Source: an uncultured cyanobacterium (lineage in GTDB: Bacteria > Cyanobacteriota > Cyanobacteriia > PCC-6307 > Cyanobiaceae). From it: a stretch of 50,589 nt of DNA. How positions within the stretch are numbered: position 1 is the stretch's first letter; every line of letters begins with the position of its first letter. Location: contig CAIXBB010000010.1 of NCBI GenBank assembly GCA_903917565.1, forward strand, positions 1-50,589. Direction: 5' to 3'. The translations under genes and the position numbers were made by a program. Shown here piece after piece: positions 1-10,789 of this stretch. The notes under the pieces were generated by a model. It searched no databases. It saw nothing but the letters and a program-made list of their open reading frames with translations, and was not told the DNA's origin.

Positions 1-1227
1 GCCACCGTCGCCTCCCACCACGTCAACGGCGTGGCGGCCCTGCACAGCGAGCTGGTGCAGAAGGACCTGTTCCCGGAATTCGCCGCCCTCTGGCCCGGGA
101 AGTTCACCAACGTCACCAACGGCGTGACCCCGAGACGCTGGGTGGCCCTGGCCAATCCCCAGCTCTCGGCCCTGCTCGACGCCTCGATCGGCGACGGCTG
201 GGTGCGCAACCTCGATGAGCTGCGCCAGCTGGAGCGCTATGCCGACGACAGCGGCTTCCTGGAGCACTGGGGGGCCACCAAGCTGTCGGTGAAGCGCCAC
301 CTGACCAACTACATCCACCGCCACACGGGCGTGCTGGTGGATCCGGCCTCGATGTTCGATGTGCAGGTGAAGCGCATCCACGAGTACAAGCGCCAGCACC
401 TCAATGCCCTCCAGGTCATCGCCCAGTACCTGCGCATCAAGAACGGCCTCGCCGATGGCATGGCCCCCCGCACCGTGATCTTCGGCGGCAAGGCCGCCCC
501 GGGCTACGCCATGGCCAAGCTGATCATCCGCTTCATCAACGGCATCGCCGACGTCGTCAACGCCGACCCCGACATGGACGGCCGCCTGCGCGTCATCTTC
601 CTGGCCGATTACAACGTCAAACTCGGTGAGCGCGTCTACCCCGGCGCCGACCTCTCCGAGCAGATCTCCACCGCCGGCCTGGAAGCCTCCGGCACCGGCA
701 ACATGAAATTCATGATGAACGGCGCCCTCACCATCGGCACCCTCGACGGCGCCAACGTCGAGATCCGTGAGCAGGTGGGCGAGGACAACTTCTTCCTCTT
801 CGGGCGCACCACCGAAGGCATCGCCTCCCTCAAGGAGCAGGGCTACCAGCCCTGGGAACAGATCGCCGGCACTCCGGAGCTGCCGGAGGTGCTGCACCTG
901 GTGGGGCAGGGGCACTTCAGCAATGGCGACAAGGAGCTGTTCCGTCCCCTGCTGGACAATCTCACCGGCCGCGACCCCTTCTTCGTGCTGGCCGACTTCG
1001 AGGCCTACCTGCGGGCCCAGCAGGCGGTCAGCGATGCCTGGAGCGACCGCCCTCGCTGGAACCGGATGTCACTGCTGAACACCGCCCGCAGTGGCCTGTT
1101 CTCCTCGGATCGCTCCATCCGGGAGTACAGCGAACGGATCTGGCAGACGGAGGAGTTCCCGGTGACGATCGCCTGCGAAATCGACGAGGCACCGGCCAAG
1201 GGGCGCAAGCTGCCGGCAGCCCAGTGA
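1..1227 (+). CDS. glgP: Glycogen/maltodextrin phosphorylase, C-terminal part (5' end outside window)
   Basis: Cytosolic enzyme that removes glucose from glycogen ends as glucose-1-phosphate, using pyridoxal phosphate. The frame is open from base 1, so about 408 residues of a protein usually near 830 are visible. The part seen is the catalytic C-terminal half. It contains VTNGVTPRRW near the start, the KRIHEYKRQ stretch, and EASGTGNMKFMMNG, whose lysine (bases 706-708) is the PLP-binding residue in this family. LDGANVEI follows directly. It ends in a TGA and faces a convergent gene across a short gap. No truncation or frameshift is seen in the visible part. Confidence 0.97.
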   Translation, partial: ATVASHHVNGVAALHSELVQKDLFPEFAALWPGKFTNVTNGVTPRRWVALANPQLSALLDASIGDGWVRNLDELRQLERYADDSGFLEHWGATKLSVKRHLTNYIHRHTGVLVDPASMFDVQVKRIHEYKRQHLNALQVIAQYLRIKNGLADGMAPRTVIFGGKAAPGYAMAKLIIRFINGIADVVNADPDMDGRLRVIFLADYNVKLGERVYPGADLSEQISTAGLEASGTGNMKFMMNGALTIGTLDGANVEIREQVGEDNFFLFGRTTEGIASLKEQGYQPWEQIAGTPELPEVLHLVGQGHFSNGDKELFRPLLDNLTGRDPFFVLADFEAYLRAQQAVSDAWSDRPRWNRMSLLNTARSGLFSSDRSIREYSERIWQTEEFPVTIACEIDEAPAKGRKLPAAQ

Positions 1228-1233
1228 CCCGGG

Positions 1234-1256
1234 CCGGGGTGGCTCAGCCGCCCCGG
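1234..1256. terminator. Hairpin between convergent genes
   Basis: An almost perfect inverted repeat (11-base arms with one G/T position and a very small loop) lies just after the glgP stop and runs into the 3' end of the facing gene. There is no long T tract on either side, so use as a terminator is an inference from position. Confidence 0.35.
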
Positions 1257-1723
1257 TGATCGGGCAGGTCGGGTGTCTGGTGCAGCAGGCGGTTGAGCCG
1301 CAGCCTGTCGGCATTGAGAGGGTCGGGAGCGAGCTCACCGGCCACCTCCCGGAAGGTCTGCTCGACGGGATCGGGCACCCTCACATCGAAGATGCGCTCC
1401 ATCAGGGCCTCGATCGAGAACAGGTGGGCGTTGATGTTCTCCAGATCGGCCATGGCCTGCTGGATGGCATCGCTTTCGGGGGCGGCGTCCTCACTGACCT
1501 CCTGCAGGTCGGCCTCGGGGGCCGCCGGGGTGGGGGCCGCGTCGCTGTCACCGTGCTGCTTCTGGAGCTCCTCGAGCACCCGGCCGGCCAGGGTTCGGAA
1601 CGATTGCAGGGCGGCCCAGTTGAGCTCCTGCTGCTGACGGAGGCTGGGGTTTTCTCGGATCAGCCGGTCGTGTTCCCGATAGAACCGCTGGCAATCAGGA
1701 CATTGGCAGGGCTCTTCTGGCAC
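1244..1723 (-). CDS. Conserved cyanobacterial hypothetical protein, acidic, CxC-xx-C N-terminus
   Basis: Function not recognised. About 159 residues. The N-terminus has a small cysteine cluster (CQCPDCQ), followed by a charged helical stretch, an acidic low-complexity linker rich in Ala, Pro, Glu and Asp, and a helical C-terminal part (around EALMERIFDVRVPDPVEQTFREV, split by Asp/Pro turns). I chose the GTG start at 1723 because an AAGAAGG purine run lies about 7 bases upstream. A TTG at 1744 would add seven residues but has no visible ribosome site. It follows the 105-residue gene at 1762-2079 closely on the same strand, so the two are probably co-transcribed. Likely soluble and cytosolic; no signal peptide or membrane segment. 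Confidence 0.7.
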   Translation of the reverse strand: MPEEPCQCPDCQRFYREHDRLIRENPSLRQQQELNWAALQSFRTLAGRVLEELQKQHGDSDAAPTPAAPEADLQEVSEDAAPESDAIQQAMADLENINAHLFSIEALMERIFDVRVPDPVEQTFREVAGELAPDPLNADRLRLNRLLHQTPDLPDHRGG

Positions 1724-1761
1724 CGCGTCCCTTCTTTCATTCAACAGACATCATGGCACCG

Positions 1762-2079
1762 TCAGGCCGCCAGGGGGCCCTGATCGGGCCGATCCCCCGC
1801 CTCACTGAGCAAGGGCAGGGGAATTTCGATCGAACTGACCACCTGGATCACATCGCGCAGGCGCATGGAATCGGCGAACCAGCCCATGGCCTGCTCCACG
1901 TCGCCGCGGCGTTCGGCATCGCTGGCCTGCTCCTCATGGGCGTCGGCCAGGAGGGCCAGCCAGCAGAGGCAGCGGGCCTGCACCACCGAAAGATCCAGTT
2001 CATCGGGATGGGCGTGGGCGATGGCTTCGCTCTCCTGTTGCACCAGCAACCGCAGGCGCAGGTCGTGAAGCTGGGTCAT
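1762..2079 (-). CDS. Conserved hypothetical protein, small helical
   Basis: Function not recognised. 105 residues from an ATG at 2079. The sequence is almost entirely predicted helix (HDLRLRLLVQQESEAIAHAH, then two leucine/alanine-rich helices), with no signal peptide, membrane segment or catalytic motif that I recognise. Codon use matches the GC-rich neighbours. It lies directly upstream of the 1244-1723 gene on the same strand and probably forms a two-gene unit with it. It is kept as a real gene because it has a clean start, neighbours in the same direction, and its composition is not that of a shadow frame. Confidence 0.65.
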   Translation of the reverse strand: MTQLHDLRLRLLVQQESEAIAHAHPDELDLSVVQARCLCWLALLADAHEEQASDAERRGDVEQAMGWFADSMRLRDVIQVVSSIEIPLPLLSEAGDRPDQGPLAA

Positions 2080-2635
2080 CCACTGCTGACGACTGGCCCC
2101 ACGCTAGCGGGAGTGTCCGTTTTGGGAAAGGCCACCAGTGGTAGCGCACGTTACGGCTGGGACAACCCCTCAGCACCTGGGCGCTCAGCAGGGAATCCAG
2201 GGCGCTCTGCATGCTGGGCTGCTGGGTGACGGCGACCCAGGGGCAGCACCGGGCACCGGGAGCGATGGCCATCAGGGGGAGTGATGGAACAACAATCAAG
2301 AGGCTCCGGCAAAGGCCCCCCAGATGTTGCTCTCCTGTCGCAGGCGCTTCCGGTCAGCGGTGGGGTGAGAGCGAACGAAACCAGCACCGATGGTGTGGAG
2401 ATCAGAAGGCAGAACCGGAACCCTTAGGATCGCCGTCCACCATGGCGTCAGCCAAATCCCCTGATGCGGGCAGGGATTTCTCACCACCAGGGCCCCGGAT
2501 CAGGCCCCAGGGTGATGGAGCCCTGACAAAGCTGAAGATCGGGTGACAGCACGCCTTAGGGATTCCTCAGATTCGTGGTATGGTTGGCAAGTTGGCCAAG
2601 TTCGCCTTAAAGGTGCTTGGGCCACATTGCCACCC
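2080..2635. other. Intergenic region without a convincing gene
   Basis: About 550 bases between the minus-strand hypothetical pair and the secreted PEP-CTERM-like protein. Several short open frames exist on both strands, but they are Pro/Arg/Gly-rich, have no ribosome sites and look like shadows. GC content starts to fall from about 2540. The region must hold the divergent promoters for 2079 (minus) and 2660 (plus); I could not fix either one with confidence. Confidence 0.5.
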
Positions 2636-2659
2636 ATGCACCCAACTACCATAAAAACC

Positions 2660-3403
2660 ATGACGACTACTCGATCCCGCTTCACACCGGCGTTCATCGC
2701 CAAATCCGGAGTCTTGGCCGCCGCCGTCGCTCTGACCGTCCAAGCCGGCGAGTCCAAGGCTCTTGATTTGCCGTTTCCGATTGCTCCCCAGGAATGCTTT
2801 GCTGCTGCCATCAACGCAGGGACTTGCACAGCGTCTATCGGCGACAAGATTTTCCACAACATCAGCCTTTCAGGCTTCACCGCAAGAGCCGGCGATAAAA
2901 TTCTTTTTCAAGTTCTAAATGCCCCCTTGGGTACAGCCTATGCGCTGGATTACAGTTTCTCTCCAGGACTTCAAGGCAACGCACCTGATACAAACGGAGT
3001 TCTCAACTACGATGTAGATGTTGAACCATCTTTTGTAGCCGCTGGATACGGTATCTCCGCTGTTCAAGCTAATATCACTGGCGGAAACCTTAGTGGCGGA
3101 TCATTCACCACCAGCCTCTCCTCTACTGGTTTACTGCTTCCCACTCCTCTGGTTGCTGGATCTTCCCCCAATATCAATCCTAGCGTTGTCGGTTCCTATA
3201 ATCCAATTATTACTAATCCCAAATTTTCACAGGCTTTCACCGTAACGGGTGGTCAAACCGACACGATCACCAAGTTCGGTATTCAGCTTATCCAACAGTA
3301 CCACGCCCCCGCACCAGTTCCTTCGCCTCTGCCGATTCTCGGTGCCGGTGCAGCTTTCGGTTTCTCCCGCAAGCTGCGTCGTCGCATCAGAACAGTCGCC
3401 TGA
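2660..3403 (+). CDS. Secreted protein with PEP-CTERM-like sorting tail
   Basis: About 247 residues. The start at 2660 gives a classic signal peptide: a TTTRSRF basic N-terminus, a hydrophobic run (SGVLAAAVALTVQA) and a small-residue cleavage region. An ATG at 2636 is an alternative. The mature part is Gly/Ser/Thr/Asn-rich and beta-like, with two cysteines near residues 53 and 63. The C-terminus has the tripartite PEP-CTERM pattern: a VPSPLP motif, a hydrophobic segment (ILGAGAAFGF) and a basic tail (SRKLRRR). In this family the tail directs exosortase processing and export to the cell surface or exopolysaccharide. The gene is clearly less GC-rich than the regional average. A strong terminator follows, and an HpsJ-like gene lies downstream. 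The mature domain itself is not recognised. Confidence 0.85.
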   Translation: MTTTRSRFTPAFIAKSGVLAAAVALTVQAGESKALDLPFPIAPQECFAAAINAGTCTASIGDKIFHNISLSGFTARAGDKILFQVLNAPLGTAYALDYSFSPGLQGNAPDTNGVLNYDVDVEPSFVAAGYGISAVQANITGGNLSGGSFTTSLSSTGLLLPTPLVAGSSPNINPSVVGSYNPIITNPKFSQAFTVTGGQTDTITKFGIQLIQQYHAPAPVPSPLPILGAGAAFGFSRKLRRRIRTVA

Positions 3404-3450
3404 ACCTCAACCCGAATTGTTCTTCAGGACTCAGACCCAGTTATCTCCTT

Positions 3451-3479
3451 AAGCCTTCCCTTCTCGGGGAGGCTTTTTT
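3451..3479 (+). terminator. Rho-independent terminator
   Basis: An inverted repeat AAGCCTTCCC / GGGGAGGCTT with a short loop is followed by a run of six T. It lies 48 bases after the stop of the PEP-CTERM-like gene and should end its transcript. Confidence 0.85.
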
Positions 3480-3586
3480 CTATTAATGCTCCTACAAAAC
3501 GATCTAAAACGTTCATGAACCATAGCATTGGCCTATTGCCTTGGGACTAATTCTATGATTTAATGAACTGCGAAAGAGTCATTTTA

Positions 3587-4324
3587 ATGGACAAACTTCA
3601 ACAGACAAACGACACTATCAGTAACGCCTCGGCCTCCGCCTCCCGATGGGTTGAGCTTGTGGGCTGGGTTTTGGTCGGCATTGCCTTGAACGGAGTCCTC
3701 TTCGCATCCCTGCCAGTCAAATTGATTGATCCCGCCTGGCAACTGGGTGTGATCAGTGCGATCCTCTCCACCGGGGGCTTTCTGCTGGTCGGCTCACTGC
3801 TGGCATACGTAGCCCAACTGTTAAACCCAAGAAGCAATCTCCTTCAGAAACGATTACATATTGTTCGGATTGGCGCCGGCTGGTTCACTGTGCTGTTGCT
3901 GCTCATCATTCCGTTCCAGTTCTATGCTGGATATCGTGTAAACGGCATTGCTCAGGAAAATGACAATCAGAGCATTCAACAAATCAACAAAATCATTCAT
4001 GGTGTGACGGCATCGGACGATGAAGCTGAATTAAGAAGCTTTTTTGCCAGTCTTCCAACGCCGCCCCCTGTGCCGGCAAGGTTTGAAGCCCCATTTCCAG
4101 TGATCAAGCAGCGACTCCTGACCTTCTACAGCGATCAATTCAATGCCGCCACTTATCAGTCTGGGATTCTAAACATAAAACGCTTGGAAAGGTTCATCGC
4201 CGAAGCGTCCCGTAACGCGGTGCATGCTTTTCTCCTTGCCATAGGCTTCGCCGGCCTCGCTGAGCATTCAGGTCCGCTCTTCGGGCTGTTCATGCGCCTC
4301 GGCCTCTTTCGGTACAGGGATTAG
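3587..4324 (+). CDS. HpsJ-like integral membrane protein
   Basis: About 245 residues. Two membrane segments lie near the N-terminus (around VELVGWVLVGIALNGVLFA and ISAILSTGGFLLVGSLLAYV), a third around WFTVLLLLIIPFQFYAG. A soluble loop of roughly 90 residues follows, and then a C-terminal hydrophobic stretch (AFLLAIGFAGLAEH). The order and the motif 'LVGW-LVG-AL...LIDPAWQL' match the HpsJ family of cyanobacteria, linked to hormogonium polysaccharide secretion in filamentous species and also found near cyanobacterial exosortase systems. The start at 3587 is preferred over the ATG at 3563, since AAAGAG sits upstream of it. Its location after a PEP-CTERM-like gene supports a surface export or glycan role, but no exosortase is in the window. 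Confidence 0.65.
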   Translation: MDKLQQTNDTISNASASASRWVELVGWVLVGIALNGVLFASLPVKLIDPAWQLGVISAILSTGGFLLVGSLLAYVAQLLNPRSNLLQKRLHIVRIGAGWFTVLLLLIIPFQFYAGYRVNGIAQENDNQSIQQINKIIHGVTASDDEAELRSFFASLPTPPPVPARFEAPFPVIKQRLLTFYSDQFNAATYQSGILNIKRLERFIAEASRNAVHAFLLAIGFAGLAEHSGPLFGLFMRLGLFRYRD

Positions 4325-4360
4325 CAACGCTGTTTCCTGAAGCAGAGTCAAGTAAGGCAC

Positions 4361-4433
<73 letters not shown>

Positions 4434-4603
4434 TTGGCTGGCATGGGGAGTAGGCAACTTCCTCAGGCCTTTGCAAGCATAGAACTGCAGCGATCCGGTT
4501 CCCAGGTTCATGACTGTCTACCCGAGCGACCCCGTCGGCACGATCGAGCCCCCTCCTGCCTACAAGAGTGAAAGCCTGCGGGGGTGCTCCCTACAGTGGC
4601 TGT

Positions 4604-5029
4604 GGAAAGCAGGCGAGGTGATCGCGATCGGTGCGGTGCGGCCTTCGGGCCATGGCCGCGGCCGGTTGAGGAAAGTCCGGGCTCCCCAATGGCCAGGCCT
4701 GCTGGGTAACGCCCAGTGCGGGTGACCGTGAGGACAGTGCCACAGAAACATACCGCCGATGGCCCCCTGGGGAGGTTCGCCTCGCCGGGTGCACAGGTAA
4801 GGGTGCAAAGGTGCGGTAAGAGCGCACCAGCGGCATCGAGAGGTGCCGGCTTGGTAAACCCCGGCTGGGAGCAAGGCCCAGGGACAGCGGTTGGCCATTT
4901 TTCCCGTCCCGATTCCCATGCGCCGCTCGAGGCCGCCGGTGACGGCGGTCCCAGACAGATGATCACCCCCCCTGCCGCCGGCGTGCCGCTGGCAGGGGAG
5001 AACAGAACCCGGCTTACGTCCTGCTTTCC
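4604..5029 (+). ncRNA. rnpB: RNase P RNA
   Basis: Catalytic RNA that trims the 5' leader of tRNA precursors. The ends pair perfectly (GGAAAGCAGG with CCTGCTTTCC, helix P1). Conserved core blocks appear in order: GAGGAAAGTCCGGGCTCC, ACAGAAACATACCGCC, GGTAAGGGTGCAAAGGTG, GGTAAACCCC, and near the 3' end GAACCCGGCTTACGTCC. The size (about 426 bases) is normal for bacterial type A RNA. It lies directly upstream of rnc, so two RNA-processing functions sit side by side. The exact 5' end is set from the P1 pairing only. Confidence 0.95.
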
Positions 5030-5043
5030 CCCTTTGCCCCGCG

Positions 5044-5799
5044 ATGACTCCCCAGCGCCGCCAGCAACTCCTGGCCTTTCTAGAGAGTCTCGGCTTCGGC
5101 GCCGCCTCCGGCCTGCTGCCCCTGGATCCGGCCGCCGCCGGCGCCGCCCTGGCCACGCTGGATGAGGCCCTCACCCACAGCTCCACCGGCCAGCCCCGCC
5201 ACCACGACCGTCTGGAGTTCCTCGGTGATGCGGTGCTGCGCCTGGCGGCCGCGGAGTTCCTGCGCTCAGCACACCCGTCCCTGAGCGTGGGCGACACCTC
5301 CGCCCTGCGGGCACAGCTGGTGAGCGACCGCTGGCTGAGTGATCTGGCCCGCGCCATCGCCCTCGAGCCGGTGCTGCTCCTGGGGGCGATGGCCACAGGC
5401 GATCGGGCCGGCCGCGCCACCGTGCTGGCCGAATGCTGCGAAGCCCTGGTGGGTGCCATCTACAAGGTGGGCGGTGGGCCCCAGGGCGGGCTGGCGGCCG
5501 TGCAGCAGTGGCTGGCCCCCCACTGGCAGGCCAGCGCCGCCGAGCTGCTGGCCGACCCCCTGCGGCACAACTGGAAGTCGGTGCTGCAGGAATGGAGTCA
5601 GGGTCAGGGCCAGGGCCTGCCCGCCTACCGCTGCCACGAGCGCAGCCGGGTGCACGGGGATTCGGAACGCTTCGAGTGCCGCGTGGAGGTGGCGCGCCTG
5701 AGCGGTGAAGGGCGGGGGGGCTCCCGCCGGCAGGCGGAGCAGCAGGCCGCCAGGGCAGCCTTGGAGGCGCTTGAACTCAGGCCTGCTCCAGGGTGCTGA
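5044..5799 (+). CDS. rnc: Ribonuclease III
   Basis: Cuts double-stranded RNA, maturing rRNA and some mRNAs. 251 residues. The N-terminal endonuclease domain has the signature HDRLEFLGDAVL with the acidic catalytic residues, and a second acidic site near ECCEALVGAIY. The C-terminal 70-80 residues form a double-stranded-RNA-binding domain, from NWKSVLQEW through RRQAEQQAARAALEAL. ATG start 15 bases after the rnpB 3' end. Its last 23 bases overlap the 3' end of the convergent ndhS gene. Length and motifs are normal. Confidence 0.96.
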   Translation: MTPQRRQQLLAFLESLGFGAASGLLPLDPAAAGAALATLDEALTHSSTGQPRHHDRLEFLGDAVLRLAAAEFLRSAHPSLSVGDTSALRAQLVSDRWLSDLARAIALEPVLLLGAMATGDRAGRATVLAECCEALVGAIYKVGGGPQGGLAAVQQWLAPHWQASAAELLADPLRHNWKSVLQEWSQGQGQGLPAYRCHERSRVHGDSERFECRVEVARLSGEGRGGSRRQAEQQAARAALEALELRPAPGC

Positions 5800-5956
5800 G
5801 GGGCACATTCACCAGTTTGTCCCAGTTGCCGCCCTCGAACAGCACCGCCGCCCTCGTCCCGCTGATGCGCTGCACGAAGCCCTGGTAGCCGTTGTAGATG
5901 GAGCGGGGATCGCGCACCGCCACGGTGGAACCGGGCAGGATCGGGCTGCTGGCCAT
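5777..5956 (-). CDS. ndhS: NAD(P)H-quinone oxidoreductase subunit S (NdhS)
   Basis: A 59-residue gene read from an ATG at 5956: [14 protein letters not shown], then [30 protein letters not shown], and a short acidic tail. The pattern 'ILPG-TV-V-DP...Y-G-GFVQR...[13 protein letters not shown]' is that of NdhS, the SH3-like subunit at the ferredoxin-docking site of the thylakoid NDH-1 complex, which takes electrons from photosystem I for cyclic flow. The gene is short and its 3' end lies inside the convergent rnc gene, so it is easy to miss. It is divergent from rimM. Assignment rests on the almost full-length match to the remembered family pattern. Confidence 0.88.
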   Translation of the reverse strand: MASSPILPGSTVAVRDPRSIYNGYQGFVQRISGTRAAVLFEGGNWDKLVNVPLSTLEQA

Positions 5957-6053
5957 GGCGGAGGCCCGAAAATCGGACCATCAAGTGGGGCCATTATCAA
6001 TCCCCACCAGCCCTGCTGAGGTGCCTGCGGGCACCGCTTCTGCCTGGGGCGCG

Positions 6054-6647
6054 ATGATGCTCCGCGACGGGAGCGCTCAGGCCGTGGCCGACACCAGCAA
6101 CGCAGTGCCAGGGGCCGACCCGGGGGAGTTGATGGCCGTGGGCCGGTTCGTGGCGGCCCAGGGCATGGTCGGTGAGGCGCGGCTGCTGCCCCTCAGCGAC
6201 TTCCCCGAACGCTTCACCAGGCCAGGCCAGCGCTGGCTGCAGGCCCCCAAGGGGGAGCCCCGGCCCGTGCGGCTGCTGGCCGGCCGGCCCCTGCCGGGCA
6301 AGAACCTGTTCGTGCTGCGTCTCGAGGGCGTCAGCGACCGCAACGCCGCCGAAGCCCTGGTGGGCCAGCACCTGCTGGTGCCCGCCGGCGACCGCCCCAC
6401 CCTGGAGCCGGGGGAATTCCACCTCCTCGATCTGGTGGGGCTCCAGGTGCGGCTGCTGGAGGAGCCGCCAACCCCCCTTGGCACCGTGACAAACCTGATC
6501 CATGCCGGCAACGATCTGCTGGAAGTGGAGCTCACGGCGGGGGGCCGGCGGCTGTTGATCCCCTTCGTGGAAGCGATCGTGCCGGAGGTGAACCTGGCCG
6601 AAGGCTGGATCGGCCTGACACCGCCCCCCGGCCTTCTTGACATCTAA
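6054..6647 (+). CDS. rimM: Ribosome maturation factor RimM
   Basis: Binds ribosomal protein S19 and helps assemble the head of the 30S subunit. The core begins at [20 protein letters not shown] and continues with LSDFPERF and the C-terminal PRC-barrel part ([11 protein letters not shown]...[30 protein letters not shown]). The chosen ATG at 6054 gives 197 residues with a short N-terminal extension, as in related picocyanobacteria. Starting at 6132 would give only the core. The gene is divergent from ndhS and precedes manC by about 90 bases. Confidence 0.92.
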   Translation: MMLRDGSAQAVADTSNAVPGADPGELMAVGRFVAAQGMVGEARLLPLSDFPERFTRPGQRWLQAPKGEPRPVRLLAGRPLPGKNLFVLRLEGVSDRNAAEALVGQHLLVPAGDRPTLEPGEFHLLDLVGLQVRLLEEPPTPLGTVTNLIHAGNDLLEVELTAGGRRLLIPFVEAIVPEVNLAEGWIGLTPPPGLLDI

Positions 6648-6739
6648 ATGGGCCAGGGGTGTGCAGGAACGCTGACGGCCGGGGCCGCCTCCGGTTGAAT
6701 GGACCTGTCTGATGGTCCTGCGGGACAACTTCCGCCACC

Positions 6740-8194
6740 ATGGCTTCCCCCTCCCTGGTTCCGGTGATCCTCTGCGGCGGCACCGGCACCCGCCTCTGGC
6801 CCCTGTCCCGGGCCAGCTACCCCAAGCAGTACTGGCCCCTGGGCGGCACCACCGAGGAAACGCTCCTGCAGCAGACCCACCAGCGCCTGCAGGGCCTGCC
6901 GGAGCTGGCGCCGCCGTTGCTGATCTGCAACGAGGACCATCGCTTCATCGTGGCCGAACAGATGCGACAGATCGGCGTGGACCCTGCGGCGATCCTGCTG
7001 GAGCCGGTGAGGCGCAACACCGCGCCGGCGGTGGCGGTGGCGGCCCTGCAGGCCACCGCCCGCGGTGACGACCCCCTGCTGCTGATCCTGGCCGCCGATC
7101 ACGTCATCCGCCGCCCCGCCGATTTTCGCGCCACCGTGGCCGCCGGCATGGCGGCGGCGACCGCCGGCCAGCTCGTCAGCTTCGGCATCGTGCCCACCAG
7201 CGCCGAAACGGGCTACGGCTACATCGAAGCCGCCGGACCCATGGCCGCCGCGACGCCCGCGCCGATCGCCCGCTTCGTGGAGAAGCCGGACAAGGCCACC
7301 GCCGAAGCCTTCCTCGCCACAGGCCGATTCACCTGGAACAGCGGCATGTTCCTGTTCCGCGCCACCACCATCCTCGCGGAGCTCGAAAGGTTCGCCCCGG
7401 CGGTGGTGGCCGCCTGCCGCACCGCTTTGGAGCAGGACAGCGCCGACCTGGAGTTCCTGCGGCTGGAGCGGGAGGCCTTCGCCAACGGCCCCAGCATCGC
7501 CATCGACGTGGCGGTGATGGAGAAGACCGACCGGGGCGTGGTACTGCCCCTCGATGCCGACTGGAGCGATGTGGGCAGCTGGGCGGCCCTCTGGGAAACC
7601 TCCGAACAGGACCCCGAAGGCAACGTGCTTCGGGGTCGTGTGATCAGCCAGGACAGCCGCAACTGCTACCTGCGCAGCGAACACCGCCTGGTGGTGGGGC
7701 TGGGCGTGGAGGATCTGGTGGTGGTCGAAACCGACGACGTGGTGCTGGTGGCCCATCGCGACCGGGCCCAGGAGGTGAAGGGCATCGTCGGCCGGCTGGA
7801 ACGGGACGGCGCCCCAGAGAGCCGGGCCCACCGTCGCATCTACCGGCCCTGGGGCCACTACGACGGGGTGGTGGAAGGGGAGCGCTGGCAGGTCAAGAAG
7901 ATCTCGGTGAAGCCCGGCGCCAGCCTCTCCCTTCAGATGCACCACCACCGGGCCGAGCACTGGGTGGTGGTGCGGGGCACCGCCGTGGTGGAAAAGGACG
8001 GGGTGGAGGAGCTGGTGGGCGAGAACCAGAGCACCTACATCCCCCTCGGCGCCCGGCACCGTCTCACCAATCCCGGCAAGATCGCCATGGAACTGATCGA
8101 GGTCCAGAGCGGCCCGTACCTGGGCGAAGACGACATCGTGCGCTTCGACGACCAGTACGGCCGCAGTGACACCCCAGCCGCCGTGACGCGTTGA
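6740..8194 (+). CDS. manC: Mannose-1-phosphate guanylyltransferase / mannose-6-phosphate isomerase
   Basis: Makes GDP-mannose for polysaccharides, and the C-terminal cupin interconverts fructose-6-P and mannose-6-P. 484 residues, full length for the bifunctional type. The N-terminal nucleotidyltransferase has LCGGTGTRLWPLSR followed by PKQYWPL, and FVEKPDKATA further on. The C-terminal type II phosphomannose isomerase cupin has RPWGHYDGV, KKISVKPGASLSLQMH-HHR and HWVVV-G-A. The stop codon lies in the outer arm of a large palindrome (8187-8262). Together with the glycan genes at 14.4-22 kb it points to active surface-polysaccharide synthesis. Confidence 0.96.
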   Translation: MASPSLVPVILCGGTGTRLWPLSRASYPKQYWPLGGTTEETLLQQTHQRLQGLPELAPPLLICNEDHRFIVAEQMRQIGVDPAAILLEPVRRNTAPAVAVAALQATARGDDPLLLILAADHVIRRPADFRATVAAGMAAATAGQLVSFGIVPTSAETGYGYIEAAGPMAAATPAPIARFVEKPDKATAEAFLATGRFTWNSGMFLFRATTILAELERFAPAVVAACRTALEQDSADLEFLRLEREAFANGPSIAIDVAVMEKTDRGVVLPLDADWSDVGSWAALWETSEQDPEGNVLRGRVISQDSRNCYLRSEHRLVVGLGVEDLVVVETDDVVLVAHRDRAQEVKGIVGRLERDGAPESRAHRRIYRPWGHYDGVVEGERWQVKKISVKPGASLSLQMHHHRAEHWVVVRGTAVVEKDGVEELVGENQSTYIPLGARHRLTNPGKIAMELIEVQSGPYLGEDDIVRFDDQYGRSDTPAAVTR

Positions 8195-8262
8195 GGGCGC
8201 CGGCCTGCGGCGGCGAGCCCGCTGCGCGGGCAACGCCGCCTTCGGTCGGCGCCCTCAACGCG
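8187..8262. repeat. Nested palindrome A at the end of manC
   Basis: Perfect 16-base outer arms (8187-8202 and 8247-8262) enclose an inner GC-rich hairpin whose tip is CCCGCTGCGCGGG. The left arm contains the manC stop codon. The inner part, about 40 bases, is nearly identical to the inverted inner part of palindrome B at 8312-8397. It could act as a terminator for manC, although no T tract follows. Confidence 0.85.
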
Positions 8263-8311
8263 GCCAGGGGAAAGTAGTTCGTGCAAGGCTCTCGAGCCCG
8301 CTCCCCCCTAG

Positions 8312-8395
8312 GAGGGTGCCGGTCCTCGGACCGCCGAAGGTGGCGTTGCCCGCTGCGCGGGCTCGCCGCCGCAGGCAGTCCGAGGACCGGCACCC

Positions 8396-8397
<2 letters not shown>
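8312..8397. repeat. Nested palindrome B at the end of glmS
   Basis: Perfect 19-base outer arms (8312-8330 and 8379-8397) surround a core that is the reverse complement of the core of palindrome A with only a few changes. The right arm runs into the glmS stop codon. The outer arms of A and B are unrelated to each other, and each one matches its neighbouring gene end. Confidence 0.85.
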
Positions 8398-10294
<1,897 letters not shown>

Positions 10295-10332
10295 AGGAGA
10301 AGCAATCCGGCGGAGAACGGGGATGGTGGGCC

Positions 10333-10360
10333 AAAAAAAAGCCCGGCGCTGGCGCCGGGC
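10333..10360 (-). terminator. Rho-independent terminator of psaC
   Basis: On the minus strand a perfect GCCCGGCGC / GCGCCGGGC hairpin is followed by eight T. It lies about 35 bases after the psaC stop and separates psaC from glmS. Confidence 0.9.
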
Positions 10361-10394
10361 AAGAGCTTATGGGAGGGCAGCGGAGCTGCGGTTT

Positions 10395-10718
<324 letters not shown>

Positions 10719-10789
10719 TCACCCTTGTTCATACGGCGAAAGGGCCCGTTCGGGACGACCCGTAGGATGCTGCCTCCCTCACAGCAGCC

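Noticed and set aside
2151-2546. Overlapping short open frames on both strands before the PEP-CTERM-like gene
   Set aside because: Pro/Arg/Gly/Ser-rich sequences, no start signals, no family resemblance.
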